Positions 11,881 to 24,889 of a stretch of DNA of 64,000 nt are shown here, in pieces. Below the pieces are notes generated by a model. It was not told the DNA's origin, ran no database searches, and worked only from the letters and a program-made list of their open reading frames with translations. The stretch is from Cucumis sativus (taxonomy: Eukaryota; Streptophyta; Magnoliopsida; Cucurbitales; Cucurbitaceae). The DNA lies in assembly GCF_000004075.3 (NCBI RefSeq), contig NC_026655.2, positions 7,750,001 through 7,814,000 of the forward strand, given 5' to 3'. The first letter of the stretch is position 1. Every line of letters starts with the position of its first letter. The position numbers were made by a program, and so were the translations under genes.

Positions 11881-14600
11881 TTCAACTATTAAAACTGCGC
11901 CATCTTTCTCGTAGAACCTAGCTCCTTCCTTGGTATGACTGCATCAGATTTTTACTGACGATGGGGTTAAGGATCCAATTTTATCGACAATGGTAAAGAT
12001 CATCGACTCCAGAGGAAAGCTAATTCTTGTACATTGATAAACTTGAACACGAGATGAGAGGTGAGTGCTAAAGAATTTTGTAGAACAGTAGAGAACTGCT
12101 TGCATACAGAAGTGAATACAGTTACTAAAGATTTCTCAAAAGGGTATTTTAGCTTCCCAACTCCATCAAAAAGAAAAAAAAGAAAAAACCTTTCCTATGT
12201 AGCAAAGGTTGAGGTAAAGAGAAATCATCTTCTTTTTAAAACTCCCCTGTCCCTAATTGTAACCTAAATTTATTGTCCCATTTTTGCATTTTACATGTTG
12301 AATTGAACATATGCCTCACTGAGTTCAATTTGATTTACTGTGGCATTATTTTTCACCATTACATACATTCTGGCCTATATGAATTAATACAAGAAATGTC
12401 TCTTATAGTCGTTATTTTATTTTTGGCTTTTTTCTTTTTATTTTCCTTTGCTGCTAGATTGTATAATTGCGGTCAAAGATAGCATATCTTTCTTTATCTA
12501 ATCTGAATAATTGAAAAATTAGATTATTCATTAATACACATTGAATGCTACAGTTATGGATTGAACTTTTGTTAGTAGATCCATAATAACAAAAAAAGTG
12601 TTTGCGATTGTTCAACAATAAATGAAACAAAAGATACGGTTGAGCTATGACACTTATTGTATGAGGTCTACCCAATACTAAATTTGGAGGAGGATATGAA
12701 CATCATTATCGTAATAAAACTTGTTGCTTATACTTTCTTTTTGGTTTCTTCTTCCATAACCCGAGGTTCAAAGAAGGAAGAGATAAGACATTTTAATATT
12801 TATTTTCAATATTATTTGTTTATTTATTTTCTATTTTAAATAGTCAATATCTTCTTTATGTTAAATGGGAAACGATGAATTTAGGCCACATTTGTCCGAC
12901 TAAAAACATAACATAAATGTATCTCATTAAATTACATTTGAGTTTGTTTATTGATGTTTGTTATGGGACACACTTCCATGCCTGTATCAAAACTTGAAAT
13001 CTAATTGAGCAACAAAGGGTGCTAATCGAATTGTGGTTGAAAATCACAACATTCTATTCTTATGTTTGTTATTATTACCAATTACAAGGGATAGATTATG
13101 AAAATGAATGGAAGGTTCATGTATATGGTCAATTAGTAATTGTAACGGTAAAGATAAGAAGATAGATTGTGTTTGCCATTGGGATTTATCATGATTTGGA
13201 TTCATCAACAAATTTCATTACCTAATTACAAAACTTTTCATTAGACATGGGTAAATGTAGCCTTAGACAATCTCGTAAAGAAGACCCCCTTGACAAAAAC
13301 TAGATGTTTAACCTCTTCTTCCATTTGAGAGTTTGATTTTTGAGCATATAAACAACAAGCGTTTCTCTAATAATTATACTGTATACATCTTCGGCATAGT
13401 GTGTCAAATAACAAAGTTGACGTGTTTAGTGGGACACAACTTCTGTACAAACAACACTTATTGACGTACCTCAATCTCAGCTCATAAATTACAAGATCAA
13501 GTACCCTATATAACACTTTGTTGGCTTAACACTAGAAATTTGGATTCCCTAAATTTTCTTAGAATAGCACAGAAAGGAAGTGTATCTTAGTAGTTCACGC
13601 AATAAAGTTATGTCACGTAAGAAATTGTTATTACTATTATTTTGTAATGAGAAGAAAAAGAGGTGAAGAGATAAGAAATTAGGAAAGCAGGTAAAGAGGT
13701 AAACAGGTCGAAGAGCAGATGGAAAAATAAATCTGACAAAGTAGTTTGTAACTGCTTAGAGACAGAAACATTTTTACCATTTAACCTCCATGTAAATTGA
13801 TTAACTGAACAACAAAATTCTTTTTTGGTTTTTGTTTTTAGAAAAAAGGGAAATCAAGACGTCATTAAGTGGTGATATATCTTTACTTCTTTTTTGTTTA
13901 TAAAGAAATAAAAGCAGCCAAAAACAGAAAAAAAAAAAAACCCCCACCAATTACCATTGTCAGTCAGTAACTACGTAATTACATATTTTATAATAATAAT
14001 AATATTTCATTTCTAAAGCAAATTACTATTCAAGTGAAATTGAAACCTTCATGTTCAGTCATTGTCAGATTCTCCCTTTTTCTCTTCTTCTATAACCCTA
14101 TCTGGCTCTCACACTACATACACATACACATGACCTAATAATTAACTAAAATAAATATAAAACAATTTACAACAATAATAATGCATTGAGCAATTGAGAA
14201 ATTATTATTCAACTGTGGTTAATAGTTTTGTATGGTGGATTATATTAGAATGTGTGGGTAGGGTTTGGAAATTGGATTGACATATTGGTCAATGATTAAT
14301 TGAGGGCATAGAAAGGAGTTATTAATTATAAGTTTTGAGTGATTTAGATTTGGAGAAAATATGAGTGAAGATTAATTATATAGCCTCAATAATTGTTATC
14401 ATATATCATGTTTATTCTTAAGTAGATATATAGAAGGGTTTTATTGGGTGTAAATTAATGAATGTTCATAAACTTTTCATTAACAATAATAATGTGGATG
14501 TTAAGATTGAGAATGTGTAGTACAAAATTAGTAATGGTATGAGGAGGTTTGTGTAAATAATGAAAAAGGGTTTAGGGAGATTAATTAAAAATAGAAAAAG
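11881..14600. other. RLP4 3' UTR and intergenic DNA
   Basis: The first few hundred bases after the RLP4 stop are probably its 3' UTR. Beyond that the sequence is AT-rich with homopolymer runs (poly-A then C at 13929-13945, ATA repeats near 13990). I see no gene, RNA gene or recognisable transposon. Confidence 0.4.
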
Positions 14601-15100
14601 GAAAAGAGAAGAGGAGGGAAGGCCCAGCCCGGCCCAATTGGAGGGTGTTCCCTAGAACTGAGACACCACTTGTAAAGGCTCCACGTGTGAAGTTTTGTCT
14701 GACAATGGCAGGCGCCGCTGAGCCCCTCATTCGTAGGGCTTACGTCATCCCTCTCACGTCTCATCAGCCGCCGTCTCCTCCTCTCCCTTTCTCTTTTCTT
14801 TTCTATTATTATTTATTTTATTATTAATTTTAGTAATTAATTCCCCCTCTCTCTTTCTCTCTCTCTCTACTAATCAAAATTCCTATAATTATCGTTATAT
14901 ATTATATGTGTATTTATGCCGTCTACCCGACGATTACGGGTGACTTGGTGGGTCCCTTCTTTCTTTTCCCCCTTCCACTTCCAACTTCTTCTCTCTACTC
15001 TTCTTTTTCTTTTTATTTTCACTTCCCACCAATTCCCCTTTTCTTCTCTCTCTCTCTCCTTTCTTTAAAATCCCTTTTACTTTTTCTTCACTTCATTTTC
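14601..15100 (+). promoter_or_regulatory. Probable promoter and pyrimidine-rich leader of the ERF12-like gene
   Basis: A sharp rise in G+C occurs here: 'ggcccagcccggcccaatt' (14622-14640, site-II-like GGCCCA motifs), a CACGTG core within 'ctccacgtgtga' (about 14681-14692), then CT-rich tracts. A TATA-like 'ttatatattat' lies near 14894-14904, and a pyrimidine-rich leader runs from about 14950 to the ATG at 15101. Motifs are seen directly; their use as promoter elements is inferred. Confidence 0.45.
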
Positions 15101-15595
15101 ATGGCTTCCACTCGCGAAGGTCACTACAGAGGCGTCCGAAAGCGTCCATGGGGTCGCTACGCCGCCGAAATACGCGACCCTTGGAAGAAAACCCGTGTTT
15201 GGTTAGGCACTTTCGATACTCCTGAAGAAGCCGCCCTTGCCTACGACGGCGCCGCCCGTTCCCTCCGCGGCTCCAAAGCTAAAACCAACTTCCCTCCTCC
15301 CCTCCCTGGTCTCTCCCTCGACCTCAACGTCTCCGGACCTTGGCCCACACCTACCTCTGCACCCCCTTGTTCATCCTCCTCCTCCTCCCCCTCCCCCTCC
15401 TCCACTCGTTTTCTCCTCGGCGATTTCCTCCGTCACGGCGTCAGAAACGATATATGTAATCTCAATGTGGATGCCTCTCCGGTTCTTGTGGACTCAAGCG
15501 CTTCGGGTTCTTCCACCGCTTCGGCGTCGTTTATTGGTCACGTCCGACGTGGCCTCCCTTTTGATCTCAACGAGCCTCCACCGGTGTGGCTATGA
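15101..15595 (+). CDS. ERF12: AP2/ERF transcriptional repressor with EAR motif (ERF12-like)
   Basis: Intronless, 164 residues. The start chosen is the ATG at 15101 ([20 protein letters not shown]) and not the upstream in-frame ATG at 14906, because the upstream part is only translated pyrimidine-rich leader and the family begins directly before the DNA-binding domain. The AP2/ERF domain spans about residues 8-66, with [24 protein letters not shown] and the AYDGAAR helix. Ala and Asp at the ERF-diagnostic positions (AAEIRD, WLGTFDT) place it in the ERF subfamily binding GCC-box DNA in the nucleus. Two EAR repression motifs are visible: LSLDLNV after the domain and DLNEPPP at the C-terminal end, which in this family recruit TOPLESS-type co-repressors. 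A serine tract comes from a (TCC)n run at about 15374-15410. The best match by memory is Arabidopsis ERF12 (At1g28360), which also lies next to RLP4. Confidence 0.92.
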   Translation: MASTREGHYRGVRKRPWGRYAAEIRDPWKKTRVWLGTFDTPEEAALAYDGAARSLRGSKAKTNFPPPLPGLSLDLNVSGPWPTPTSAPPCSSSSSSPSPSSTRFLLGDFLRHGVRNDICNLNVDASPVLVDSSASGSSTASASFIGHVRRGLPFDLNEPPPVWL

Positions 15596-18500
15596 TTCAT
15601 TCAACAAACCAACCGGCGTTTTTTACGGACATCATTTTCTCATTTTCCCTTTTCATTTTTCATTTTTATTATTAACCGTCTTCTGTATCCACTTTTTCCA
15701 CCCCCCAGATTTAAAGATAAAATATATAATATATATATGTGTAAATACAAGTTTTGGTGGATATTATTGATTGGTCTCTTCCACACTTTCTTTTATTTTC
15801 TTTTATTTCATTTATTATTATCATTATTTATCCAACAACAAGAAGAAAAAAAAAAGTTAATAATGATGCCTTGCCGGCCGCCGCCCGCGGAAAAAATATT
15901 GCTTCCATCGGACTTTAAAATAAAAAAGAATAAAAAAAAAAAGAAGTTTTATAGTTAGTCACGCGCCAAAAGCGTGAGAGAGATAATATTGAAAAAAGAA
16001 GAAGCGAGGGAAAGCATAATAAAAAGTGGGATTTAATTTAAAAAATAGCAAAATGGTAAAAGAAACGACATCGTATTGTAAAGAATGAAGGGAAGAGCAA
16101 GCGTGTGCAGTTTCTATAATAATTGCATTCCCTTTATTAGTTTGGTTTGATTCGTACGTCTGCTTTTGCGGTTTCGGCAATTTCAGCACCCTATTTCTTC
16201 TTCCTTTTTTAGCCTTTCCCTTTCCCCTTTCCTCCACGCGCTTCCCCTCCCCACTCCCCACTCCCCACTTCCCTCTCCCCGCCCTTTACCATTTTCCTTT
16301 TTTTTATATATATAAAAAAAAACCTTTTTCTTTATTTGACTATTTCTTTTTTATTATTTTATTTATTGGGTCTCAATTAACCTTTTTCCGTACTCACCTT
16401 TCAATTTTTCTTGTACTGTTTTTAAATATCTTCTTACTTCTTTTTTATTTTATCTTTTCGTATTAAGTTTGAGATAATAATTGAACTATAAAATATCTTT
16501 TCTTTTTTCTTCATTTTAGTCATAAATACAATCTCATACCTTCCAAAGTAGACTTTTATATGTTTTGTATTTATTTATTATAATTTGAAACAAAAACAAA
16601 AACAAAAACAAAAACAAAAAACACCAAAAAGAATTGGTACTATATAATATATATAAGAATAAAGTGAGGAATAATTTGATGTAGTTTGAAGAGTCAAATA
16701 TTGGTGGTACTAAAAAGTGAGAAGGGTGTGTAGTATGATTGTATGAAAGTGGGAACATTCCATTCTTGGCTAATCTTCTTTTTCTCTTTCTTTTTCTTTT
16801 GTCAATATATGAGTACTATATTTTTTAAATAAATACCATGGATGAGATTTTAGAACCAACAAACTCAACCACGTAAGTCTACAAATTTTCTACATCTCCA
16901 AACCTCTTCATCCTCCACCCTCCACCCAAGATCTACTTATTAAGACCTAAAAATAATTATCAAATAAAAAGAAGGCATCGCAGAAATAAGAGAGAGATGG
17001 AAATTTTGTTTATAATTCTCTTATTATTAATTCTTAAAAAGAAAATAGTGTGTATGTATATTAATATATTTTGTTTTGTTGTAAAGAAGAGAAGAAAAAC
17101 TGGTAAATGGCGTAATGGGCAGTTGAAGTTAGGTTGCGTAGCACTCTTTTAAATACATAAATCACGTGCATATGCCTACTTTCTATTAATTTAGGTTATT
17201 TTATTTCAACACAACAAAAGAGATTTAGACGTACAAAACTGCAACAAAATCTTTGTGGTGTTTAGATCAATTTTGAACTTACAACAATTTGTTTTCTTTG
17301 GTTTAAATGAATCTAATTTTGTCATGTAGGGGGTTGTTTATTCCTTAAATTTAATATAGTTAATAAAGTGTAGCTATAACTAGCATACATACATACATAC
17401 ATACTACAGTTTATTTTCCTCCTTTTCTCAAATTAATAAGTTCTCCTTCAACTTGCCATTATCAACTCTCATGGAAGTGTTGTATCCGATAAATATGTAA
17501 ATTTTAGTATAAATGTGAATAGTAAAATTGTTTTTGAACCATCCACTAAAATGGTAGGATTATTCACTTGATGTAGCTATGAGTTCAAACATGATAGAGA
17601 TTATGCTTTAACTCAAATTATGTTTTTCAAACGTGTAAATTAGTTTGAAAAAAGGAGAGAGGAAATAAGTGCTCCATCCGAACATCAAGACAAATGCACC
17701 TGTTATGGTTTTTTCAACATTACCGTAGTCAATTGATTTTTTTTTCATGTGCATGTCATACTAAGTGTGTCACTTTTCAGGTACGCATTAGAAATGATTT
17801 TAAAATAGGTTGCAAGATTCAGTAAACATGAAGTACAATTGACTTCTAGCGTTTTTCATTTAAAAACAGTCACGACCTGAATTTTAAAGGAAGAAGTATT
17901 CAAATATTTCGGATAAATACATATGAGTGGTACTGTTTGTTTAACAAGTGGCAAACTTTTGATATTCTATGCTCACGATTTAACATGAACTACGAAGACT
18001 TCATTGAGGATAATATACTGTTAACTTATGCTCCATGCTATGCTCTTTAATTTCAACATGTACCGCACGAATATTATTGCATCACACTTACAAATATGCT
18101 TGTCTTTCATCCAGATTCATCGTTGTTGAGGAAATAATCTTTAATTTGTATTTTATATGATTTTTGTTATATTCTTAATGCTATAACATCTTTCCACAAT
18201 GTTTAACTAATAAACAAACAAATTACTTTTACGTAGATGATGACACTAAATCTAGGACCAATTGATTCTGATCATTATCAAAACATTTACTAATCAGCAA
18301 CTATATGAGATAGTTGAACTAGATTAGAGATGAATTGTTGATGATATAAGACAGTTGAGTATCATATTAAGTCACTCCACCGTAGCATACTACCATTATT
18401 CCTTACTTCTGAATTTTATGGCGATTGTGGTTCATTTGGTTAGATTGACATGTCATCACTACAATTGTTGAGAGATGAAAGTTATAGACACATACGTACT

Positions 18501-19430
18501 AATGCCGATTGGAGAGTGCACGATCATATTGAAAATGTTGATTGGTTGAAACTTTGACGGGTGCAACCAAAAGAATAGTAATAATAAAAACATTTAAAAA
18601 AAACACAACACGTATCCAAAATAAAATCCTATTTCCCATTTAGTTCAAAATTTGGTGTTTGAAATATTGGATTTAATTGCCAAAATTAGAAAAAAAAAAT
18701 CTAAAATTAATTATTAAAAAAAAAGAAAAGAAAAAGGAAAAAGAAGACAAAAGGGGGTCTCCTGGACGGCGGCTTTTGGCTGTTAACACAATACGTTCAT
18801 TGAATAATCACATCAACTTCTGAATTACTCAATTGGTTAAATGAATCAACTTTCTCACTAATATAAAAATGCATTGAATAAACAACGTAACTTCATTCAT
18901 CAAATATACTAACCAATCCCTCCAATTCCAAACCACGTATCCAACTTTTTTACAATTAAATACATTTCATTCGTTCCTCTTTCGGCATCCATTATCATTT
19001 TGACTTTTGTAAACATATAGTCATCCTTGTATTAAAATTATTTGTAAAAACTATGGTTCTTATTTGTAAAAAAAGAAAAAAAAATCAATTAACATAGCTT
19101 ATTTTTTGTTATTGTTCTCGTGAAGAAAACAAAGTTGTTGGTACTATTACCACTTTGAAATCTTGTAAAAAAAAAAAAAAAAGGAAGGTATTGTGTGTGT
19201 GTTATAGATGAAAATTAAAAAGTAGTAGCTGGTGGTATATATATATATATATATATATATAGGGAGGGGGTGGGGGGGAGAGTGGAATAAATGGGAAGAA
19301 AAGAGGAGTGTAAAAAGGAGTATGGAAAGAGAGAAAGTGCGGTAAAGACGCAAAGGCCCATAAATAAGAAATGAATATGGCGTCATCATAGGGGAGAAAT
19401 CAGAAAAGAAGGGAAGGGGTGGGAGACTGG
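15596..19430. other. AT-rich intergenic DNA with microsatellites
   Basis: The 3' UTR of the ERF gene probably occupies the first stretch. Microsatellite-like runs include (AAAAC)n at about 16590-16620, (ATAC)n at about 17384-17404, poly-A near 19168-19183 and a TA run at about 19236-19261. No coding region, RNA gene or transposon with defined ends was recognised; short frames here are low-complexity translations. Confidence 0.4.
19236..19261. repeat. (TA)n microsatellite
   Basis: About 13 uninterrupted TA units directly followed by a G-rich stretch (agggagggggtgggggggag). It should vary in length among individuals. Confidence 0.85.
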
Positions 19431-19439
19431 AGACCTGCA

Positions 19440-19742
19440 GTTTGGGCAGCCGTCATTTCAACCTCTCTTCTTTTTCTTCCTTACTTGAACCCGCCACGTG
19501 GACCCTCATTAGTCATTCTTTTCTTTTTAAATTATTATAAAATTAATTCATTATATGGGGTGGGCCCCAGTTAAGGTGGTGCTGCGGTCCCTACTCTACT
19601 CACGAGTGAGGCTGTCGGTACCAGAGACGTCACGGCGGCTTAACGTCGCCACACAACCAAACACGCCGCTTTAAATGCTCTAAATATGTTTTCTTTTTTT
19701 CTTTTTCTTTTCTCACACACTTCCCCGCTTAAACTCTCCCTC

Positions 19743-19787
<45 letters not shown>

Positions 19788-19800
19788 TTTTAACTTTTCC
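19440..19800 (+). promoter_or_regulatory. Orphan GC-rich promoter-like island with (TTTC)n tract
   Basis: This island contains a perfect G-box 'gccacgtggac' (about 19492-19502), 'gacgtcacggcggcttaacgt' with an ACGT core and a TATA-like 'gctttaaatgct' near 19668-19679. A long TTTC microsatellite follows (about 19745-19788), resembling a plant 5' leader. No open frame of gene quality follows on the plus strand. It may drive a non-coding transcript or be a remnant of a lost gene. Motifs are seen; function is inferred. Confidence 0.35.
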
Positions 19801-21244
19801 TTCAACAATTCATTCCCAATTATTTCACATTCATTTCAATTTTACTGCTCAATCTTCAATTTCTCTTTTACCTACTTACCTCTAATACCTCTTTATTTCC
19901 TTTTATATCTTAATACAATCAACTCAACACACTATTATTCCAATTCCAAATAATTACCCTTTTTACTCCTTTAATCAATATAATCTAACAACCATCTCTA
20001 TGTTTTTCTTTTTAATATTCCCTCCTACCATTACGTGGAATCGTGGGTATATGCCAAAACATAGATTATAAATAGTCTAATTCATGACAGAAGAAGTGAT
20101 TTCTATATGAGAAACTTAATTTTATTTATTTTTATACTTACTTAAACATTTAAACATTGTAGTGTAATAAGTTACGTAGAGGATATCTTATCCATCAACT
20201 CAATCAATATTGAGACAAAACCATAAAGAAACGGCTAACGAATTAGAGATCAATATTCATGAGGGAACCACTAACGAGTTAGAGAACGCTTTCAACCCTA
20301 TACAAACAAGATCCAGACACCAACAACCTAATTAAAGGCCCAGTTTTGTTTTCTATTTTTTTATAAATCAAACTTATTAACACTATCCTCATTCATTTTT
20401 ATTTATTATATGTATTTTAAAATTAAAGGCAGATTTGTTTTATTTATATATATATATATAATAAAGATTTTTTTTTTTTTTTTTTTTATAATTTCATAAT
20501 TTCACTAATAATTCCAGTATTGTTTCTGTAGAAGTGTATAAAAAATATAGTATTGAACTTAGAAAATGTTTAACACATGCCCACCAGCATGTGACTAAAA
20601 AAAGGCTGAAATTTCACACTTTAGTTCCATCCTATAATGCTAAATGAACTAATAATAATAATTAAAAAAAAAAGATAAAGAATAGGGAGACCACGTTTTG
20701 AGGGAATAAAATTGAATTTTTTGTAACAAGATGGTGACATCTAAATAATGAATTTACTCTTTTGACTCATATTATTATCCCTCTAATACATTGAACCCAA
20801 CCAACCAAACCTCAATTCTTCTTTTTATGTCTACAATTCAATGCTTCATAAAAAAAAATGACATCCAATGGGGATTCTGTTGGTCAAATATGGTGATATT
20901 GTCTAACTTTGAAAATACATGCTCTTATCAATTTTGATAGAGCATAAATCCAAAGCATCAATCATCACTATCCATACGAATGCTTTTTTCAATCTATCAA
21001 TCTATATTTTACATTTGTATTAGGACTTTAGAGGTTTAAGTATCTTCTAGACTTTGTCAACATGATTATATATTCTTTTGTGGAATATGGAAAGATTTTA
21101 GTCATCCCATATTTAAAGAAATCTGAATCCATTTAAATTTGCTCATTTGTGTCAAAAGAAAGAGAAAGGACAGAAGTGAAGACACATTGAAGATTCATTT
21201 TATGCCATAAATTCATTCCCCCTTTTTTACCAATAAAGCTTTAA
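19801..21244. other. Intergenic AT-rich DNA
   Basis: No gene seen. It contains a TA run near 20448-20462 and a poly-T tract at about 20468-20487. If the island at 19440-19800 is a working promoter, its transcript would lie here. Confidence 0.35.
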
Positions 21245-21500
21245 ATGAGAAGCCGGCCACAGTCCCACTCGTCGTGTACGGCGGGGGTTTGCCGAACAGC
21301 CAAGCAACCAAGACGGCTCAATGCGGCGGCCCCTTTTGCATCATCTTTGTCCTTATATATTACTCAATACTACGGCTCTGCACGTCAAATTCCAGGCAAT
21401 CACAGCCCCTGTGGGCCATCTCTGGCCCCTCCATAAACCTAATCATCAGCTTCTACACCAAAACCAACTCATGGCAGGAGCCTTTTCCTTTTCCAATGGC
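21245..21500. other. Orphan GC-rich island, no clear coding capacity
   Basis: A clear G+C island in AT-rich surroundings ('agccggccacagtcccactc', 'gcggcggcccc', 'tgtgggccatctctggcccc'). Three overlapping plus-strand frames of 60-85 codons exist, but none shows family-like sequence, and their overlap suggests base composition, not coding. A TATA-like 'ccttatatatta' lies near 21351-21362. It may be regulatory, a non-coding RNA locus or the exon relic of a lost gene. Confidence 0.3.
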
Positions 21501-21988
21501 TGCCCCTTTTGGTTTCCCACTCATTTTCTAACAATATCAATCAACACAAATATTATAATTAAACCATAACACTTCCTTCTAATTCCTTTTTCTCCTTTTT
21601 CTTGGAATGTTTATCTACTTTACATAACACAAAGCATGACAAAAAGTAGAGTAAAATTTGTTGTTTGGTATATAAGAATGAGTTCATATACTGTTTTTTA
21701 CAAATGGGATTGTGAAACATACATTTTTAATAAACTAGAAACAAAATTATCTTTGTTGGTTCCATCAGCTATCTACAGGGATGTTCTTAGTACTGTATGA
21801 AGAGGGATTGTAGGAGGGGAGAGAGAATAGAGCATTCAAGACACCATTCTAGAATAAGCTTATGATATTATAGATTATGGTCATGCATTTCAATAGTAGT
21901 TCTACAGCCTCTATAATTGTTTCTACATACAACACTTTGACATGCACGCTTCAATTTCCTCATTCTGAGAGAATATGGCAGAAACTCA

Positions 21989-24181
21989 CTAAGGATTTTC
22001 CATATCGCTTGAACCAGGATGAGCATCTCCGTTTAAGTCTTCCATCATCTCCTCAACTATTCTCCATCTGTTAGAGGTATAAACAAACTGAGGACAAATT
22101 ATATATTTACAGAAAACTTTGTGGTATTTGAAAAGATGAGGAAAATGTCTGTGTACCTCTCAAGAACAAATTTCCCCTCCTTGTACTTTTGATATTTGTC
22201 GTGTGTAGTTACCTATTGAAATTCAGCAACATCAATCTACCAAACTAATACTCCAGTCAATAAGTCAACAGAAAATTCATTCAGTAAAACAAAAACCCAC
22301 AAATGTTTTCAGATACAAACCATAATAAATTACACCATTTTCAACTTCAACTCTAGTCTAATGTTATTTCAGAATTCACGCAGATGAAATGTATTATCAC
22401 ATTCATACCCATGCATATATTGGAGAAGCTTTCAACTAACCCTGTCTGGTAGTGGCTAACAATTGAAAGATAGATTTTTTTTCTTTCAAACAGCATATTA
22501 ACTGCTGCTTAAATCTGAACCTGCCTATTTAGCTGCTCAAGTTGAGATAGGCCCAGCAGACAGCCAGCCAACCAACCAGCCACGCAGACATGAGTGTTGT
22601 ACCTTGCCTTCCTTATTGCATTTACAGCCATTTGTGATATTTTTATTACGTATATTATTGTTTTCTATATGTCCTCCTCAGAAATGAATATTACATATGC
22701 ACTAAGCATGAATTCAGTAGTTTGTCTGTCATGCTTTTCATTATTCATAATTAGGAATGTAGAAGTTGAGTGAAGGCACTCCTTCTCTTAGCTCGTCTTA
22801 TGCTACAAATTATATTAAAAGCTGAGCTATGCATGTGCCGGCTCCTTCCAAGAGATTTCTCCCTCCCTCCCTTCCCCATCTACCAACTTCTGCTCACCAG
22901 AACTAGTTCCAGTGGATTGTCTTAATCTTATAATTTTGAAAGTTGACACATGCATGGGATAGAGAGTTGATAAATGCATGGGATAGAGAGTTGATAACAC
23001 AACCCCAAAATTAAATGAGTTATAACTCCCTCCTTTAACAATTGAGCCAGTTCGTGATGATTCCAACTACTGAACAGTCATCAGTTCTATTAAAGATGGT
23101 GGAAACCAAATCACTTTGCAAAGATAATGAGTGGAGAAAATTTACATATTTCCATCCAAGAATTTGTCCGCAAATGCAACAAAAGATATCTTCCACAATG
23201 TGCATACCAGAAAGCATCAACCTCTCCTCCTTGGGTCCAGATGTTATATTCACTCTGGCAAAAGGTAAAAGTATTTCAATATATGTTAAATTGTAGACTT
23301 GTGGTCAGAAACAGATCAAAGTAAGGTCATTGAATTCGATTATTGTATCGGAAAGGCACAAGAAAAGAGGAGAAATGAAAATATTGAGGATAACTAACAA
23401 TTACTGTAATTTTTTAATTATGAAGCCTGCTTAAAAAGAGATGGTAAAAGCCCGAACTACCACAAGACATTTAAAAAGTAGACGTTAAAGCTGCACATGA
23501 AAATAAAATAAAAATCAGAACAGGGCAACTCACACATTGCTGAAAAGATACGCCCTCCCTTGGCTGCAATTGAAAGTCTGGGAGAAAAACAGAACCATAA
23601 AAGTTCATCAAAATGGGCAAGTGAGTCGATAGAATTATGCCAAAAAAGAGAGCTACAAATACAACATTATGACAATATACAGCAGCGTTAAGATCAACCA
23701 TCCGCTAACAATCTCAAAGATATAATAGGAAATCAATCGTAATATCGTGGGAACTATAATTCCAATTTAGCACTTGAGACTTAGTAGCATTAGTTTAACG
23801 CCAAGTAGTTACAACAGACAAATTAAGCATGCAACCAACATAGGCTTTGAGATTCCAATTAACAACACACGGCCCAAACAGCAAAATTGGAATAAAATAC
23901 GAACGAAATATGAATTAAACCAGCAACCCAGACGCTAATACAAGACAAATCAATCGAAACCAATAATTCGAAAGGAGCAAATAAAGTGGAGTTGCGGGTG
24001 GAAATTGAAGAAAGAAAATTGTAGGATGTATGGGAGAATTGGGAGGGGAAATAAAGAAGGGGAAGAGGAGAAGAGATGAAAGTACTCGAGAGAGGACGTC
24101 ATCGGCAAGAGCAACATTGTTGTTACAGAAGCGGCATCTGTAGGACCTGCCTTCCAATTCAACGAGAAAAACCCTACCCAT
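21989..24181 (-). CDS. Yippee-like zinc-binding protein
   Basis: Five exons on the minus strand: 24181-24086, 23577-23534, 23254-23146, 22212-22157 and 22067-21989, totalling 384 nt or 127 residues, the usual size for the family. It starts MGRVFLVELEGRSYRCRFC; the first CxxC (CRFC, residues 16-19) and the second pair within DIFCCICGQILGWKY (about residues 71-82) are the zinc ligands of the Yippee fold. The middle reads NCSQGRAYLFSN, then SGPKEERLMLSGMHIVEDIF; the C-terminal side has KYQKYKEGKFVLERWRIVEE and an acidic tail. Yippee proteins are conserved across eukaryotes; plant members are poorly characterised and the cellular role is unclear. Exon 2 is very small (44 nt). Intron 3 holds a duplicated unit, 'gttgataaatgcatgggata', near 22941-22996. 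The family call is secure. Confidence 0.92.
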
Positions 24182-24526
24182 TAAAACCCTAGAAATCCCA
24201 AATTGAGAAACTAAACTAAGCTCTCACAGAAACAAAAATCATTCCCCTCCTCTGGGTCAAAGAGATAATCATAATCAAAATAACGAACTTGAAGCCTTTC
24301 TCATGCGTGGTCAGTTTTTTGAGATGCCAATTGCCAGTAGCCGTTTCCGTTTTCTTTCGACCACGCCAACCGCTAGTTACTGCTTCTTCCTTTCTTCTCC
24401 CTCATGGGCTTCGGCCCATTCAACAATCACCTCATACTAAATATAACTATCAAATTCCAAATAGTTAACTATAGGAATAGTAGTTAGCAATTCAATTCAA
24501 ATTCAAATTAATTAACCATGTACCAC
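24182..24526. other. Yippee-like gene upstream region
   Basis: Contains the probable 5' UTR and promoter of the minus-strand Yippee-like gene. The only notable part is a less AT-rich stretch (about 24290-24420) with GGCCCA-type motifs ('cttcggcccattc'). Confidence 0.35.
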
Positions 24527-24702
24527 AATTTTAAAAAATTTGTAAATATAACAAAATTTGTCAAATTTTATCAATGATATAAGTTTATTACTGATAGACC
24601 ATGTTACAAATATTGGTCTATTACCGATATATCATATGAAGTCTATCAGCCAAACAAGTCTATCAGTGATAGTTTTGCTATATTTGCAATTTTTTTTAAA
24701 AT
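24527..24702. repeat. MITE-like element, copy 1
   Basis: An about 176-bp AT-rich element whose ends are imperfect inverted repeats of roughly 30 bp: the left end reads TTTGTAAATATAACAAAA and the right end TTTTGCTATATTTGCAA. The interior holds repeated TATCA(A/G)TGATA(T/G) motifs. A second copy in the same orientation is at 27012-27188. There is no coding capacity. A non-autonomous DNA transposon is inferred from structure. Confidence 0.6.
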
Positions 24703-24889
24703 ATTACTATATCCTTAATTATTATTGCTAAAATAGTCATCCATTGCAATTTTCCTTAACTGTATCACTCTCCGACTCTATTTATCTATCAATCATATTT
24801 GCTATATTCATTCTACCAACCAAAATTTTGATATATATTTAATTATTATTCTTCAAATAACTAGTACTTGAAAAAGAAACTTTGATTTA

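Noticed and set aside
14906..15100. In-frame upstream start giving a 229-residue ERF
   Set aside because: The extra 65 residues are the translation of a pyrimidine-rich leader, and ERF12-type proteins begin right before the AP2 domain, so the ATG at 15101 is preferred.
21245..21569. Three overlapping plus-strand frames in a GC-rich island
   Set aside because: Mutually overlapping frames without recognisable protein features; kept only as a non-coding island.
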